Source: Ascaphus truei
Taxonomy: Eukaryota > Chordata > Amphibia > Anura > Ascaphidae
Assembly: GCA_036426205.1 (NCBI GenBank)
Contig: CM071573.1
Location: 72,390,580 to 72,454,579 of the forward strand
Length of the DNA stretch: 64,000 nucleotides
Direction of reading: 5' to 3'
Program-made: the position numbers and the translations under genes
Shown here: one piece after another, positions 45,369 to 57,770 of the stretch
Layout: each line of letters opens with the position of its first letter
How positions within the stretch are numbered: position 1 is the stretch's first letter
The notes under the pieces: model-generated
What the model was told of the DNA's origin: nothing
Database searches by the model: none
The model's input: the letters and a program-made list of their open reading frames with translations, nothing else

Positions 45369-47269
45369 CCTTATACACACAGAATTGAAAAAATGTTTTA
45401 CATTGGCATCAGTGGTTCCTGTAAACTCCTTTTAGTGCTGAAGTTGCACATCTTGCATTGAACTAGAGAATTAATGTGACCATTTTTAAATGAATACTGT
45501 TTAGTGCTGAAGGTGCTTAAAGTTTAAAGAGGCAGTCCCTAAAATAGGTAATTTGTACATATTTCCATCCTATGAGAATGTTTATTTTCTTTTTCTCTGG
45601 GTCTGCATATCAATTACTTTTATTTAATGATGGCATCATCATAACTTTAAAAGCAGCACAAAAGTGACAACACATTAATATTTTAGCTACAAATGATAGA
45701 AGCGTTTTTATGTATTGTTTACCATGATAATGCTAAAAGTGAAAATATTAATGACGTATACTGTTTGTTTTTATAGGTCAATTGGCTACATTTCCATACC
45801 GCTGTGTACACACCCTTGTTCACTTTGTATTAGCATGGAGTGCACATAGAGCAGCCTCAGTTGCTCTACTTGGATAATTGTAGGTTGATATTTCATCTTT
45901 GTTGGGTGGTGGACATGACCTTTTGAGGTCAATAGTGTTGGGAACCCAGAAATTAGACCCACGTGGTTGAGATTATCAGGGTTTTTGTACTGAAGCTGCA
46001 TGCTGTTCAAATGTCCATTGTTCACCAGGATAATCTCTTCAAATGTGTGATCTCCACTAAATGGGATTCTTTGTGTATAGTAAAATGTCTAGGGTGGTGT
46101 CGCCAATAATCACCCTTTCCAGATAATTTAATTTCAATTATTTGGAGAACACACTTTGACTTCTGGAAAAATAGATATGCCCGTGGAAACATCTAACTTT
46201 TAGTCTTTTGTGGATTTCAATCCATTGAACACTCAAAACCAACTTCTCTAATTCACTGTAATTGTTCATTTATTTTTGATATATATATAAAAATGTGTTA
46301 GCTTTGTGGGCTTTGTACAATGCTAAAATTATGATTATTTTTTTATGTGCTGGAATTTCAGACTGTTTCAAGTCCCAATTCTTTTTCTGCGTAAAAGTTT
46401 GAAAATTGACTTGTAATGTAATTGAGAATATTAAATTAATTCTACCGATTAGCAGCCTAGTAAATAATGAACAAAGCACATTATATTCAGTTCACCTTCT
46501 GGAAAAGAGGCGTATAAGTACAAGATGATCTCTTCCATATTTACTATGTACAGTACTGTAAATATTTAATGCTATTCTGGCTTTAACTGAGATGATGCAT
46601 ATGTGTAATATATTTTCCATTATTCTGTCATTTCCATAACACTATAAAGAAACAGCTGCCAAAACAATATTGTTGCAGTCAAAAAATAGAAAAATAAACT
46701 ACCAATATTTAATTTTTTCAATGTATCACTGCAATATGTGTCTGCTGCCCCTTTTAGGTACAAAAGCTCTGTTCTCAATCGCTTCATACGTTAAGTGATA
46801 CAGAAACTGTGCAGTAAATCAAATGTTTTCTGGACCTATGCAATCACATTAACATGCTTTAAATAAGATTGGTAGAAGTAATATATATCATTAATAAATT
46901 GCTAGCATTCAGTACTTGGCTAATATTGTCTAGCACTGCTTCGGGGGAGGGAGGAACTGTGCATATTCTAGCCATTTATAATGTCTATCACTGTTGCTGT
47001 GGATAGATACAATATGGTAACAAAGGGAGGGGTTCCCCAGGCACACCTAATTTCAAATAAAGTAACAAGAAAAATGCTGGTGCTGCTGCTCAAAGGGCCT
47101 TTCCTGGGCGGCCCCATAAAGTAGCTTATAGAAAGTAATGACTGCAGTGCCCTCACCTTCATTCCTTCTGATTGATATAATCTGCCCATTATAGGGTCAT
47201 TACAGGAAGTTGTATATTACTTGATGGATATTGGGCTCAATTTTGATTTACTCACAGATATTTGTAAAT
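45369..47269. other. Intronic stretch, nothing recognised
   Basis: Unique-looking AT-rich DNA. Confidence 0.45.
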
Positions 47270-47668
47270 GACATAGGCTGTGGTTGACAAAACTATAAAA
47301 AAATGTAGGCGCCAGGCAGAATTTTAAGGAGCCAGAGTTTGGGGAGGGGGAGGTGCTGTCATTGCACTTAACTTCCCTCCCCCTCACAGAGGCTGTCGGT
47401 TTCTGTGACACACACTGAGACGCACTCTTCCCCTCCTTGTTCCCCACTGTATGGGAACATTCCCAGCGCGATTTTCCTAGTTCCCCACAAGACTAAGCGG
47501 CGCAGACTGACCTGTCAGTAACTGCTGGTCAGTGTGCCCCATCCTGCTTTGATGTCACTCTAGCAAAGGGGAGCCCGTTGCGGCGGTGACTGGAGCGCAA
47601 CATAGGTGCAAGGTCTAACATTTTAGGCGCTCGGGTGGCGAGGTGCCCGGGATTGTTCCATCCCTGAT
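47270..47668. mobile_element. Possible decayed hAT fragment
   Basis: The right end reads ATTGTTCCATCCCTG, the inverse of a CAGGGATGGAAC hAT-like terminus. GGCGCC-rich sequence precedes it. The left terminus is not found. Confidence 0.3.
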
Positions 47669-48219
47669 CTAAGACAATGTATTTATTTTATTTTGGAATA
47701 TTCGTGATATAGGTTCTTTAGCAAATGTTATTAGGGGGTTAATTAGTGTGACCGTCTATACTTCTGTTCCACTTCTGATCACTTTTTGTTTAGGTTAGAA
47801 AAGCATTTGCTTCTCCTTCCAGATTATTCTCCTTTTCCTTGTTATAAAAATCCTTTACTTAGCCTTTTTGAGCATTGCTGTTGCCCTGGAAGATGGAAAA
47901 AGGATTTTGTTTTGCACCTGGAAGCTATTCTTGCAGTATATCTAATTAGCACATTTCTGTTTAATCTAATCACAGGGGGTGATCTGACGATACTGGCCTA
48001 CAACGTTATTGCTCTGTTCTCTTGTCCAATATAATTGAGTAAAATATCAATTTAGCAAATGTTTCCGTGTGTGTGTGTGTGTGTGCTACACATCTTTTGG
48101 TTCCTGTTTAATCTAAAGCAACAAGTCTACTCCATTTTAAGGGGGTAATTGTATATACTCCAAGGCAGACGTTCAGACGTCGGAGATTTTCGGCGGAAAC
48201 GAGGCCAAACGACCACGTA

Positions 48220-48495
48220 GGCTGCGGCCATAGTGCGCGCGGCATGATAAAAAACATTACGTCAATCAGGCTGGCCATACTACGCGACGGCAGGATTTTG
48301 AGGAAACAATTTTTTTTTTCGTGCGGCGGTCATGTCACGTGAGCTTTTGAGCCAATGAGGGCGAACCAGCCTTGTGATGTCATGACCACGCCTCTCCATC
48401 AGTCTACAGATTTCTCGCGGCAACAGGTGCGCGTGACACCTTGTGCACCGTCGCTCGCGCACCGTCGCTCGCGCGCCTGCACTATATCCGACGCC
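48220..48495. mobile_element. PIF-like MITE 6
   Basis: GGCTGCGGCCATAGTGCGCG and the inverse of GCACTATATCCGACGCC. Flanks GTA and TAA are a decayed target. The inside holds a tandem pair of GCACCGTCGCTCGC. Confidence 0.6.
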
Positions 48496-49061
48496 TAAGA
48501 AGTATATAGCGTAATTTGCTTAAACTCGATGCATTTGAATTGTCCTATGTTTCTTCCGTTTTGTCCATAATCAATCAATGTGTAGTGACTGTCTGATTCT
48601 GACAGGCAATTTGCACTACTTTAACTAGGAATATCGAGACATTTTTACATATACCCTTTTTTAATATTTTATTTAACCTTGTTTTTTATTTGCATGTTAA
48701 TTATCATTAAAGTATCATTTTTGCTTGATCTTCGTTTTATAAACCAGCATGGAGGAGAAGCCAATTCTGAGGGTAAAATAACTGTGGGATAGTTTACAGG
48801 GCTAGAGAGATGTGATGGGAAACATATTTCTGCACACGTATAACTACTTTAATTGTACATGAACGTTTTTAAAGTGCCCTCATTAACAGGAAAGCTTTTG
48901 ATGCCCATATGCTAGAAATAATAACTACCAATAGAAATAAAGATGTTTACTATTTCTAATAATTGCTCTAGCTTCAGCATTACAGAAGGGACTCATTGTA
49001 CTTCTATTTATAATTTGTTACAGGCATTTCTTGCAGCACAGAGCATAAAATCAGATGTTTT
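48496..49061. other. Intronic stretch, nothing recognised
   Basis: AT-rich unique DNA. Confidence 0.45.
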
Positions 49062-49710
49062 GATAATACTTTATTTATTTATAAAATGTTTTACCAGGAA
49101 GTAATACATTGAGAGTTACCTCTCGTTTTCAAGTATGTCCTGGACATAGTTAATATGACAAATAATACATGGTTACAAATAGTTACATAAATGAACAGGG
49201 TATACATTATATACAATACATTGCATGCACAGTTAGAGAAGATGTATATTATAGGCGTATGTAACAGTTACAGACCAGATTAAAATGTGAGACAGCCTTA
49301 GTTTTGAAAGAACTTAAACTGGTGGTGGATGTGAGAGTCTCCGGTAGGTTGTTCCAGTTTTGGGGTGCACGGTAAGAGAAGGAGGAGCGGCCAGATACTT
49401 TGTTGAGCCTTGGGACCATGAACAGTCTTTTGGAGTCTGATCTCAAATGATAAGTGCTGCATGTGTTAGGGGCGAGGAGCTTGTTCAGATAGGTGGGTTG
49501 CTTGCCCAGAAAGTATTTGAAGGCAAGACAGGAAAGGTGAACTTTGCGCCTAGACTCGAGTGATGACCAATCTAGTTCTTTGAGCATGTTGCAGTGATGT
49601 GTGTTGTAGTTGCATTGGAGAACAAAATAGCATATTGAATTGTACACTTTGGAAGTACAGTGGATTATGTGGGATGTTCCATCACTTGGAATCACACTGT
49701 AATTGTTCTT
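49062..49710 (-). mobile_element. L2-like LINE 3' fragment with ORF2 C-terminus
   Basis: The minus-strand frame 49,249-49,695 (148 codons) shows LDWSSLESRRKVHLSCLAFK, RSSFSYRAPQNWNNLPE and LSSFKTKAVSHF, the closing part of ORF2 in L2/CR1-type LINEs. The 3' UTR follows to 49,062. It is truncated at the 5' side and is the best preserved of three copies in the window. Confidence 0.8.
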
Positions 49711-50389
49711 TATCCACCCAGACCTGCCCGTGTATGACTAAAGAAGCACCACCCTGTGAGTTACTGAACTTGTACGACGAGCCTATTAGTAATTTGTACC
49801 CTGTTGCTTTTATTGCCCCTTTTTAAATTGTGTGCACCTGGACTTTCAAATATAAACTAATTATAAAGTTACAGATGTGTTTGAGCAGGCTCCAAAGTTT
49901 TTCCAGTTTTGGAAAGGTGAATAGTCCATCAACAATTTGAAACCCCAAATGCTTTTAAAGAGAGTTGATTGCAATTATTCAAACATTTTGTGCTTTGTTC
50001 CTGGCGCTGGTCAGTGAGGCATGGTAACCTCAAGTGACTAAAGACTTTCTCTTGGGATTTATCGACCGCTCTGTAGACCTGTGATATTTACATCTCGCAA
50101 AGTCGACTAAAATATATTCCTGCTAGTGTGTAAAATATAAAACCGTACCCCAGCAAGAACATTTCATAATAGCAACCTCCTACCTAATTGAAGCTCACTC
50201 CCTCCCACATTTAAATGGTTGAAAGCTCACTCCATGGCATCTCCCACTCTCAGGGGAACTTGCCTGCTTACAGTGTGATTGTGACAAATCTATTACAGAG
50301 TGCTTTTCCTGGTAATGTACAGGTTAATAAAAGCTTCAATCAGACTTAGAACTTTTGCAACTAATATTGACAGATTTATTATAAATCAT
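49711..50389. other. Intronic stretch, nothing recognised
   Basis: AT-rich unique DNA. Confidence 0.4.
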
Positions 50390-50640
50390 TCTTCCTGGCA
50401 ATGCACAGGTTATTAAGAATCTATATTAGTGTAGGGACCCTTGAAACGTGGTCTGCCGTGCATTTGGCTCAAGAGCTTACAACAATTTGGCCAAAATGTT
50501 AACCTAAGACCATTTTATTTATTAGTTATTTATACATGTATATTTAGGTACTGTACCGTATATAAGTTTTTCTGGATGTGCACTGAGCTTTGTCTGTGTT
50601 TTATGTTATGTCTTTGGTTTTGAGTACATTTAAGTTAAGA
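50390..50640 (+). mobile_element. Foldback family B, copy 4 (partial)
   Basis: It matches the right arm and loop of copy 1 closely (GTGTAGGGACCCTTGAA, ACAATTTGGCCAAAATGTTAA, AGTTTTTCTGGATGTGCA). The opposing arm and the tail are absent, so it cannot fold. Confidence 0.65.
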
Positions 50641-51007
50641 TAGACAATATGATGGTTGAAAATGCTTCTACCAAAGTTTACTGAGGGTTGGGAACTTTTT
50701 TTGTAACAGATGTAACTAGATTTGAATTCCTTCGCACTGCGAAGGCAAGCAGGCAAAACCCCAAAACACTCAAATTGGTATTACTTACAATAAAGAGCAT
50801 AACTTTACAATGTATTTAAAATTGGATAGGAAGCCAAATGATTTATCCGGTGGGCTTCTTTACATGTTACTAATGTGAATCCTTGTCTGTAAACAAGAAA
50901 AGAAAGTGTGAGTGTGAGTAAAAATTTCCCTCCCCGGAGCTGAACCGCATTAATTTTGATCTCCATGGAGCCCCTACTCACAAGAAACTTTATATTGGAA
51001 GGGGGTG

Positions 51008-51590
51008 TGTAGACGGACGTTCACAGAGGTACACAATTGGAGTTGTTATAATGTGAAATTATAATAGGCTTTATTGTGCCTTTTCCTTTTCATCAGGAAA
51101 TTATCCAAACACAGGGGGGAACAAAGCTTCCATTCACTTGGGAGTATTTCTAGTGAAATCCTTGCAATTAGTTCACATCTCCATTAGTTAAGCATTTCTC
51201 CCATCCCAAACACATAGCATGAAAATAAGCAGATATAAGCAGTCTCTTAATAATGAAAGTCTTATCTGTTTATCAGCTGTAGAGTAAGCTTCTCTGCTCT
51301 CCTGGAACCGCACCCGTGCATGCACAGAAAAATATCAGCATCCAGGTTTAGAAGTCTTATTGAGTGTCTTGCAATCAGCTCTGCTGTGTGGCTGGCAGAA
51401 CTCAAGACATTGTGGTGTCTCCAAAGGTCAGCTCTCAGTCAGAGCTAAAGAGAGTCACTTCCTGTCTCAAATGCAGGCTTTTTGTAAACAATCTAATCAG
51501 GCAGGTGATGTTTAGTAATAACTTTTACCTACACTGCTTAGAGTAATTTGTAGGGAAACATTACTGAACAGGGATAAGTCCCCTGTTACA
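51008..51590 (-). mobile_element. 3' LTR (left copy) of the coiled-coil element
   Basis: TGTAGACGGACG to CCCTGTTACA on the + strand, 583 bp. It differs from the right copy by few substitutions and one small indel near 51,520-51,550. Confidence 0.85.
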
Positions 51591-52166
51591 TACCTCCCCT
51601 GTTTGTGGGAAGCTCGGGCTTACCACGGCCAAAGCCCATCCTTCCACTCTCATTCTAGATATCTCTGTGACTTGAATGAGAGTGGATGGAGGAAGAGAAC
51701 CCTCTGTCCCGCTGGGATTGGAGCCCTTTCTCCAGTTTATTTTTGTCTCCTCCCGAAGATGCTTGAGATCAGCACTCAGTCGCTCGAGGAGGACTTTTTC
51801 CACGTAAAGTCTTTATCGCGTGCGCGGTCTTGAGATTTCTGTTGCGTCGGGCACTCCTCTTTTTGTAGACAAAGTGTATGGCAACAGTTGTAGAGCAGTT
51901 AGGACTAGCCCTTAGAGTTTTCTGCTCTTGAAGTGGCCTTTCTGCAGCTTCTTCTCCCCACCACGTAGGTCGCCATTGTCAAAAAAGCTTTTCTTCATGC
52001 TAAGGTTCTTCTGGCTTTGATTCTGCACTCCTACCTCTGTTTGTGTCCTGTTGGGCAGCTGTAGGTTTGGCTAGTGCTTTCTTTGGTGGCTCAAACTTTG
52101 TAATTTTGTTTTGAAGTTGCTTTGAGTCCCCCAACTCCACTGTTCCCTTGTCCTTACGGGCATTAG

Positions 52167-52655
52167 TTACTGTGGGATACTGGTGCTTGGGCAGAGCAAT
52201 ACCTTTTCCGTATTGGAAGAATCTGTATCAGAGTCTCCTTCATATTCTGGAGCTCTGTAATTTTTGTCGTCAGGTTCCACTGCATCTTTTTTCTCCTTGG
52301 TGTACTGACTCAAGGGAATGGAACAGTCTCTCCGTCTCTCCAGCTCTTGCTCCAGTTTTCTGAGCCTTCTCACGCTCCTCTCATACAGTCACCTTGTAAT
52401 CGAAGCTCCGCTTCCAACGATGCTCTGAAGACGATGTAGCGTGGCCTTTAGCTCCTCATCACTGCTCGTGGGGACGTACTGGGTATTCAGACGTTCCTGC
52501 AGCGCTTGTACCTCTTTAGCAGCCTGCAGTTTTTCTTCCTGTAGCGTTTGCTGCTTTTCAGCATATTGGAGGTGTGCACGCAGACCTTGCAGTTGGTTCT
52601 GCAGTCGGTGCTCTGCGTCAAACTTTTCCTTGACTTCTTCTGTTAACTGAAAATT
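52167..52655 (-). pseudogene. Coiled-coil ORF, C-terminal part (after the L1)
   Basis: Minus-strand frame reading QLTEEVKEKFDAEHRLQNQL, EKQQTLQEEKLQAAKEVQAL and, after one in-frame TGA near 52,383, LRKLEQELERRR and an acidic tail (EYEGDSDTDSS) to a stop at 52,167. Heptad-like Leu spacing predicts coiled coil. Together with 55,509-56,794 it was one coding region before the L1 split it. Confidence 0.65.
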
Positions 52656-52671
52656 TTCTTCTTTCAGTTTT

Positions 52672-55420
52672 TTTTTGTTTCAATTTTTTTTATTAGGCAT
52701 TTATAACATTTCACAGCATTTTGAAAATTGACAACATTTTGGCCTAATACAGATTTTTCTAACTTTGTCTGGAGTGGGGAAAGTCTCAACGTCCCCCTGA
52801 CCCTCCGGTGTCTGCCGGGTGGCGCGAGTATGGAAACGAAAAGGAAGAGAGAGTGGTAGAGGGGAGAGGGAGGGGTGGGTTGAAGGGGGGGGGGGGGGCA
52901 TTGTTCCCCTTCTCCTTGGTGTCCACAGCTTGGGCCTTTGTTTTTTTGCTGTTATGGGGCATTTCGGTGCTGGAGAGCCATTTGTGTTAGCCATGGATCC
53001 CATGTATTGTTGAAAGAGGTAGTGGACCTTTTCAGAAAGGCTGACAGTCTTTCCATTTCCATCACCTCTTGCACCCTTTTTTTTACTGTTTGTTTGGAAG
53101 GGGGAGACACCTTCTTCCAGGCGGCTGCCACCGCACATCTAGCCGCGGTGAGAATGAAGGAGACTAATTTGCCTGTTGGTCGATCCAGCGCTTCTAAGGG
53201 TCTGGCCAGTAGGTAGGTCAGCGGGTCAATGGGTATTGTGAGGTCTGTGACCTCTTTTATTAAATTTTGTATAGTTTCCCAATACTTCTGAATTTCCGGA
53301 CAAGTCCACCAGATGTGGGCCATGTCCCCCTTTTGACCGCAGCCTCTCCAGCATAGATCGGAAGCCAGAGGGTAGATTTGATTTATTCGACCTGGGGTAA
53401 GATACCAGCGAAACAGTGTTTTGTATATATTTTCTTTGATTGTGGTACATATAGAAGTTCCTGAGGCATTTTCCCAAATACTTTCCCAGTCCTCTCGGTC
53501 TATATCTATTTCCAATTCTGCTGCCCAATGTAGCATATAGTCGTGTGTAGGGGCTTCTATGGCCCTCTCCAGTTCTGCACAAATTCGCGATATAAGACCT
53601 TTCTGGTGGGCTGTTTCACGGCAGAGCCGCTCGAAGCCAGTGAGAGGGGGAAATTCCAACGTTGGGGTTAAAGTTTGAATAAAATGTCGAATTTGTAGAT
53701 ACATTCAGCCCTACTATTTCGTATTTAGATTGTAAGTTTTGGTAACTCAGGAGCTCCCCGAAGCTCAAGAGGTCGGCAACCGCTCTAATATTTTTGGCTT
53801 TGAATTCGTCAAATTGTCTGGGCTCACAGCCAGATGGGAATTTCGGGTTTTTATGTATTGGCGTAAGTTGGAAATGAGGTGTTGTGAGCTTAAATTTGAA
53901 TTTGCATTTCGTCCAGGTCTCCCATGTGTGTCTCATCGGGCCTAGTTTAAATTTGTTATTCTGCATGTTCTCCCTGCTCAGGGACCAAAGGCAGGCCGGC
54001 AGTGAAGGCGTCCCGGCATATTGTGTTTCTATATCTAGCCAGCAGTGTTGGTTTGGGTTAGCGTTCCAGACTACCACCTGTCGCAGTTGGGCGGCCAGGT
54101 AGTATCTTGTGATGTCTGGGACTCCCAGTCCTCCTCTCCCCCTTGAGGCCAAGAGAACTGTTCTGAAGACTTGTTTTTTTTTCCTTGCCAAATAAAGTGG
54201 AAGATTAGCTTTTGGATATTTTTCAATTCTGAGCCAGGGATGTGGACTGGGAGAGTCTGGAAGTAGTACAGTAATCTAGGGAGTATATTCATTTTAACCA
54301 AGATCATTCTCCCAATCCATGATATCTGATATCCTCCCCATTTCTCTAAATCCTGTTTGATTTTTTGGAATAGGGTCGGATAATTATGTTGATATAAAGA
54401 TTGGTAGGTCCTCGATATCTTAACTCCCAAGTATTTGATACAGGAGGAACTCCAACGGTAATTAAAGTTTAATTTGAGGAGTTTCACCTCTGGCTCTGGC
54501 AGGCTTAAATTCAGGGCTTCTGATTTATCGTTGTTTATTTTATATCCTGAGATTTTTCCAAAATCCCGGAGTTCTTTTTGAAGGTTGGGTAGGGAGATTT
54601 GGGGTTTAGATAGGGTTAAAATTACATCATCTGCGAATAGGGATATTTTGTGCTGCCTGTGTCCAATTTCTATTCCCTGGATGTCTGTATTGAGTCGTAT
54701 TTCCAATGCCAGTGGTTCTATCGTTAGCGCGGAGAGGAGATAAGGGGCATCCCTGCCGAGTTCCATTTATGATCTCGAATCTCTGGTTATTGGCCCCCTG
54801 GTAGTTTTACTGTAGCTGACGGATTTTGGTATAATCTACGGACCCCCTCTAAGTATGCGTCTTTAAAGCCAAATTTGCGCATAGTCTGGTCCAGGAATTG
54901 CCAGTTTATTCTATCGAACGCCTTCTCTGCATCCAGGCTTAACAGTAGTGCTTTGGTGCCTGTGAGGTGGACATGATCAATAATATTAATTATCTTCCTG
55001 GTGTTGTCTGAGGCTTGCCTGCCCGCGACAAATCCTACTTGATCGATATTGATTAGCCTCGGTAAAATGGGATTTAATCTGTTTGCAAGTATTTTACTGT
55101 ATAATTTGAGATCACTGTTGAGAAGGGAGATTGGACGATAGCTTCCACATTGCATCGGGTTTCTGCCTTCTTTATGTATAATAGCTAAGTTGGCCAGATA
55201 CATTGTTGGGGGGATTTGGTTCCCTTCCATGAAGTAATTGAATGTTTTTAGGAGATGCGTGGATAGGGTAGGTAATAATCTCTTATAGTAGACATTGGTG
55301 AAACCGTCAGGGCCAGGAGACTTAGTGATCTTTAATGATTTGACCGCCTCTTCCAGTTCCTCTTTTGAGATCTCAGCGTTGAGGACTGTGTTTTCCTCCT
55401 CCGTTAATGTGGGGAGTTGG
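52672..55420 (-). mobile_element. 5'-truncated L1-type LINE
   Basis: A perfect 16-bp duplication TTCTTCTTTCAGTTTT flanks it (52,656-52,671; 55,421-55,436). The 3' poly(A) is at 52,672-52,694 on the minus strand. ORF2 remnants: 54,787-55,230 (VGFVAGRQASDNTRKI, LLSLDAEKAFDRINW), 54,071-54,766 with the catalytic FADD in ISLFADDVILT, 53,616-54,191, and 52,952-53,704 with the C-terminal CWRGCGQKGDMAHIWWTC zinc-like motif. The endonuclease is missing, and several frameshifts make it dead. Confidence 0.9.
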
Positions 55421-55508
55421 TTCTTCTTTCAGTTTTAAGTTTTCTCTTTTTAATCTTTAATTTTCTCTTTTTTTCAGTCTCTGTATTCTACAGGGCTTCT
55501 TTGCAGTC

Positions 55509-56120
55509 CTACTTCCATTTACGCACATCTGCTTTGAGAATGACAATCTCCTGGCGTGAGACTTCCTTCTCTAGGTTGAGGGTCTGAAGCTCCTTCTGAG
55601 AGACTTTGTGAACTGTAGCAAGATTACCAATAGTTTCTTTAGCAATGTCCAGCTCCTCAGTGAGACTGTGTAGTTCCTTTCTGTAAACTTCCAGGTCTGT
55701 GCGGCAGCTGTTGGTCTCATGATGTGAGGCACCAAGCACTATACGAAGAGTGTGAACCTCTTGCTGGAAGACTGTCATCTGCTTCAGTGCCTCCTCATAC
55801 TTCCGCTTTAGCGTAGCCACCATTTTAACAGATTGGCTCTGCTTTTCATCCATGGCGGAGATAGTAGCCTTTGCAGTATCTAGCTCAGTCTTGAGATCCA
55901 CCAATTCGGTCTTGGCCACAGAATAAATTGCGAGCACAGTCTTCTGTAGCTCAGCATTATTTTTTCTCTCTCTTCCTAATTCTTCACAGAGCAGATCACA
56001 GTCATGCCTGGCAATTTTCAGGGCGTCTTCAGGGCTGGTCAAGGGATCGTCACTCACTGGTTCCGGCTCCGCTTCCCTGGGATGACTAGTTGAGGGTTCC
56101 TCACTGTTGGCACCGGACAA
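55509..56120 (-). pseudogene. Coiled-coil ORF, middle part
   Basis: About 200 codons, strongly helical with long stretches of Leu heptads (LVDLKTELDTAKATISAMDE, LHSLTEELDIAKETIGNLAT, LQTLNLEKEVSRQEIVILKA). No enzyme motif, and I recognise no family. It opens in a different frame from 56,171-56,794, and the open sequence continues upstream of 56,120 in this frame into that segment. A single frameshift in the G run near 56,218-56,223 therefore separates two parts of one ORF. Confidence 0.7.
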
Positions 56121-56170
56121 ACACTTCTTTGGGGTACACGACTTCTGCCTTGGGCCCTCTGGATATTCGG

Positions 56171-56794
56171 TTAACTGTGGGACGAATTCTCCATTTTCTC
56201 TAGGCTGCAGGGCAACTCGTCCCCCTTTTCCTCCACAGGATCTGCGGACATGTCTGTTCTTTCCACGGTAAGTGAAGAACTGCTTTTCTTTTTCTTCCTT
56301 TTTGATTTGGATGACACCGTCCCTTCAGGGATACTGGGGTCTCCATCTTCATTTGAAGTTTTAGCAGCTTCATTATATACGCCAGGCTTTTCTTGCAGCT
56401 GCTTTAGCTGACAGAAATATTCGGTGATCCACTGCTCCCGCTCTGTCTCCTGCTGAACATATTCGTCATCAAAGGGAGCAGTCTTTTCTGTTCGTGCCGA
56501 GTTCAGGCACCCCCACCATTCTTGGGGTGTTTTGTTGGTGTGACTCGGTTCGGGTTCCCCATAAGAATTGTCTTCCTCTTTATTGGACTGGAAGGGCCAC
56601 TCTTCCGTGGGGTAGGGTTCATTACAGGAACGCTGCATCTTGTACTCCATTTTTAGGCTATCAGGTGTAATTTTCTTCCGGACCTCAGGAGGCACTATTG
56701 CAGCGGTTGCCACTGTATTTGCTAGAACCCCCAATTGTGGTAGTCCTACAGATGGGCATATTTTCCTTGTAGAGGTCGTAGCTCTCACAGGCAT
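56171..56794 (-). pseudogene. Coiled-coil ORF, N-terminal part
   Basis: It starts at ATG 56,792-56,794, the first ATG after an in-frame stop about 45 bases upstream. It reads MPVRATTSTRKICPSVGLPQ, then a charged region with WWGCLNSARTEK and ETEREQWITEYFCQLKQL, then a basic KSKRKKKKSSSS run like a nuclear localisation signal. There is no zinc knuckle or capsid homology region that I can see. Function unknown. It could be a captured host coding sequence or a very diverged Gag. Confidence 0.7.
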
Positions 56795-56839
56795 CTCTGT
56801 AGACTTTTTCTTTCTTGGATAAGTTTTACAATATCAGCA

Positions 56840-57770
56840 GTACTGTGCATGCATTTTCTCTCATCAGGTATACAAGTTGTGCAGTTGCTAGGTAAAAAAG
56901 TCTATTTGCTTTACACCATTTTCTTGCAGGGTGCAATCTCCCCGCTTCAGCAACAGAATTTGGTTTTCTGCCTGAGTTCAGTAATTTTCAGTCTCATCTT
57001 TGGGTATTATGGCATTCACACTTCACACTTTGGGTGTCTGTTTTTGCTCCCAAGATATATATAGGCAGACTTTTTTACTTGCAGAAAAAAAACATTCTTT
57101 GCAGTGGACTATTCCTTTCATTCCCGGCAGGGTGACTCAACATTCAGCAATTGGTTTTGAAAAACCTTTTACACAGTTCAGAAATCCCTTTTTCCCCTAT
57201 AGGGCAATTTTACACTCAGCATTTGTTTGCTAAAAATTCCCCTGCTTCAGCACAGTCTTGTATCAATTTTCACACTTTTCTGCGTATACTCCATTCACAG
57301 CTGGTATCCCTATGCGGTGTGGCAACCTTTATTTGCAAAATCAGTACCCCTCATGGGTCACCATCTGTATTCACTGCTTCAGCTAAACTTTTGAAAACAA
57401 CAAACAAACAACAAATCCCTTTTCAAGGGCTGACTCACTTCTTGAACCCTGACTATGGCTGGAAGGCAAAACCCCTATTTCAATGACCGTATTACACTTT
57501 GTGATAGACAATTAAAGGTTTACCTGCTTCAGCATTCTCTTGGGATTGGGGAAAAGAGTCCATCTGTGGTTTTTCTAAGTCTCAGTGCAGAATACGTTTC
57601 AGTGGTGTGTACCCCTTTAACTCTGCCTCTGCTGCATGAGAAGTTTTTTTTTTTTTCCCCCCAAGTTGTTTAGACTGTTTGTAGGCAAAAAGTATAACAA
57701 AAAATTTCACATAAAAACTCCGGTCCTTTTTAACTACAAAGACACCTCTTGTCCCACCTCGGACACCAAA
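56840..57770 (-). other. Leader of the coiled-coil LTR element
   Basis: About 930 bp between the 5' LTR and the first ATG. It contains several copies of CCTGCTTCAGCA / TTCACACTTT-like phrases with loose periodicity and no ORF. It ends at the primer-site candidate 57,751-57,770. Confidence 0.5.

Noticed and set aside
52952..55230. L1 reverse transcriptase as the pol of the surrounding LTR element
   Set aside because: It is bounded by its own 16-bp duplication and poly(A), and its FADD and C-terminal motifs are of L1 type.
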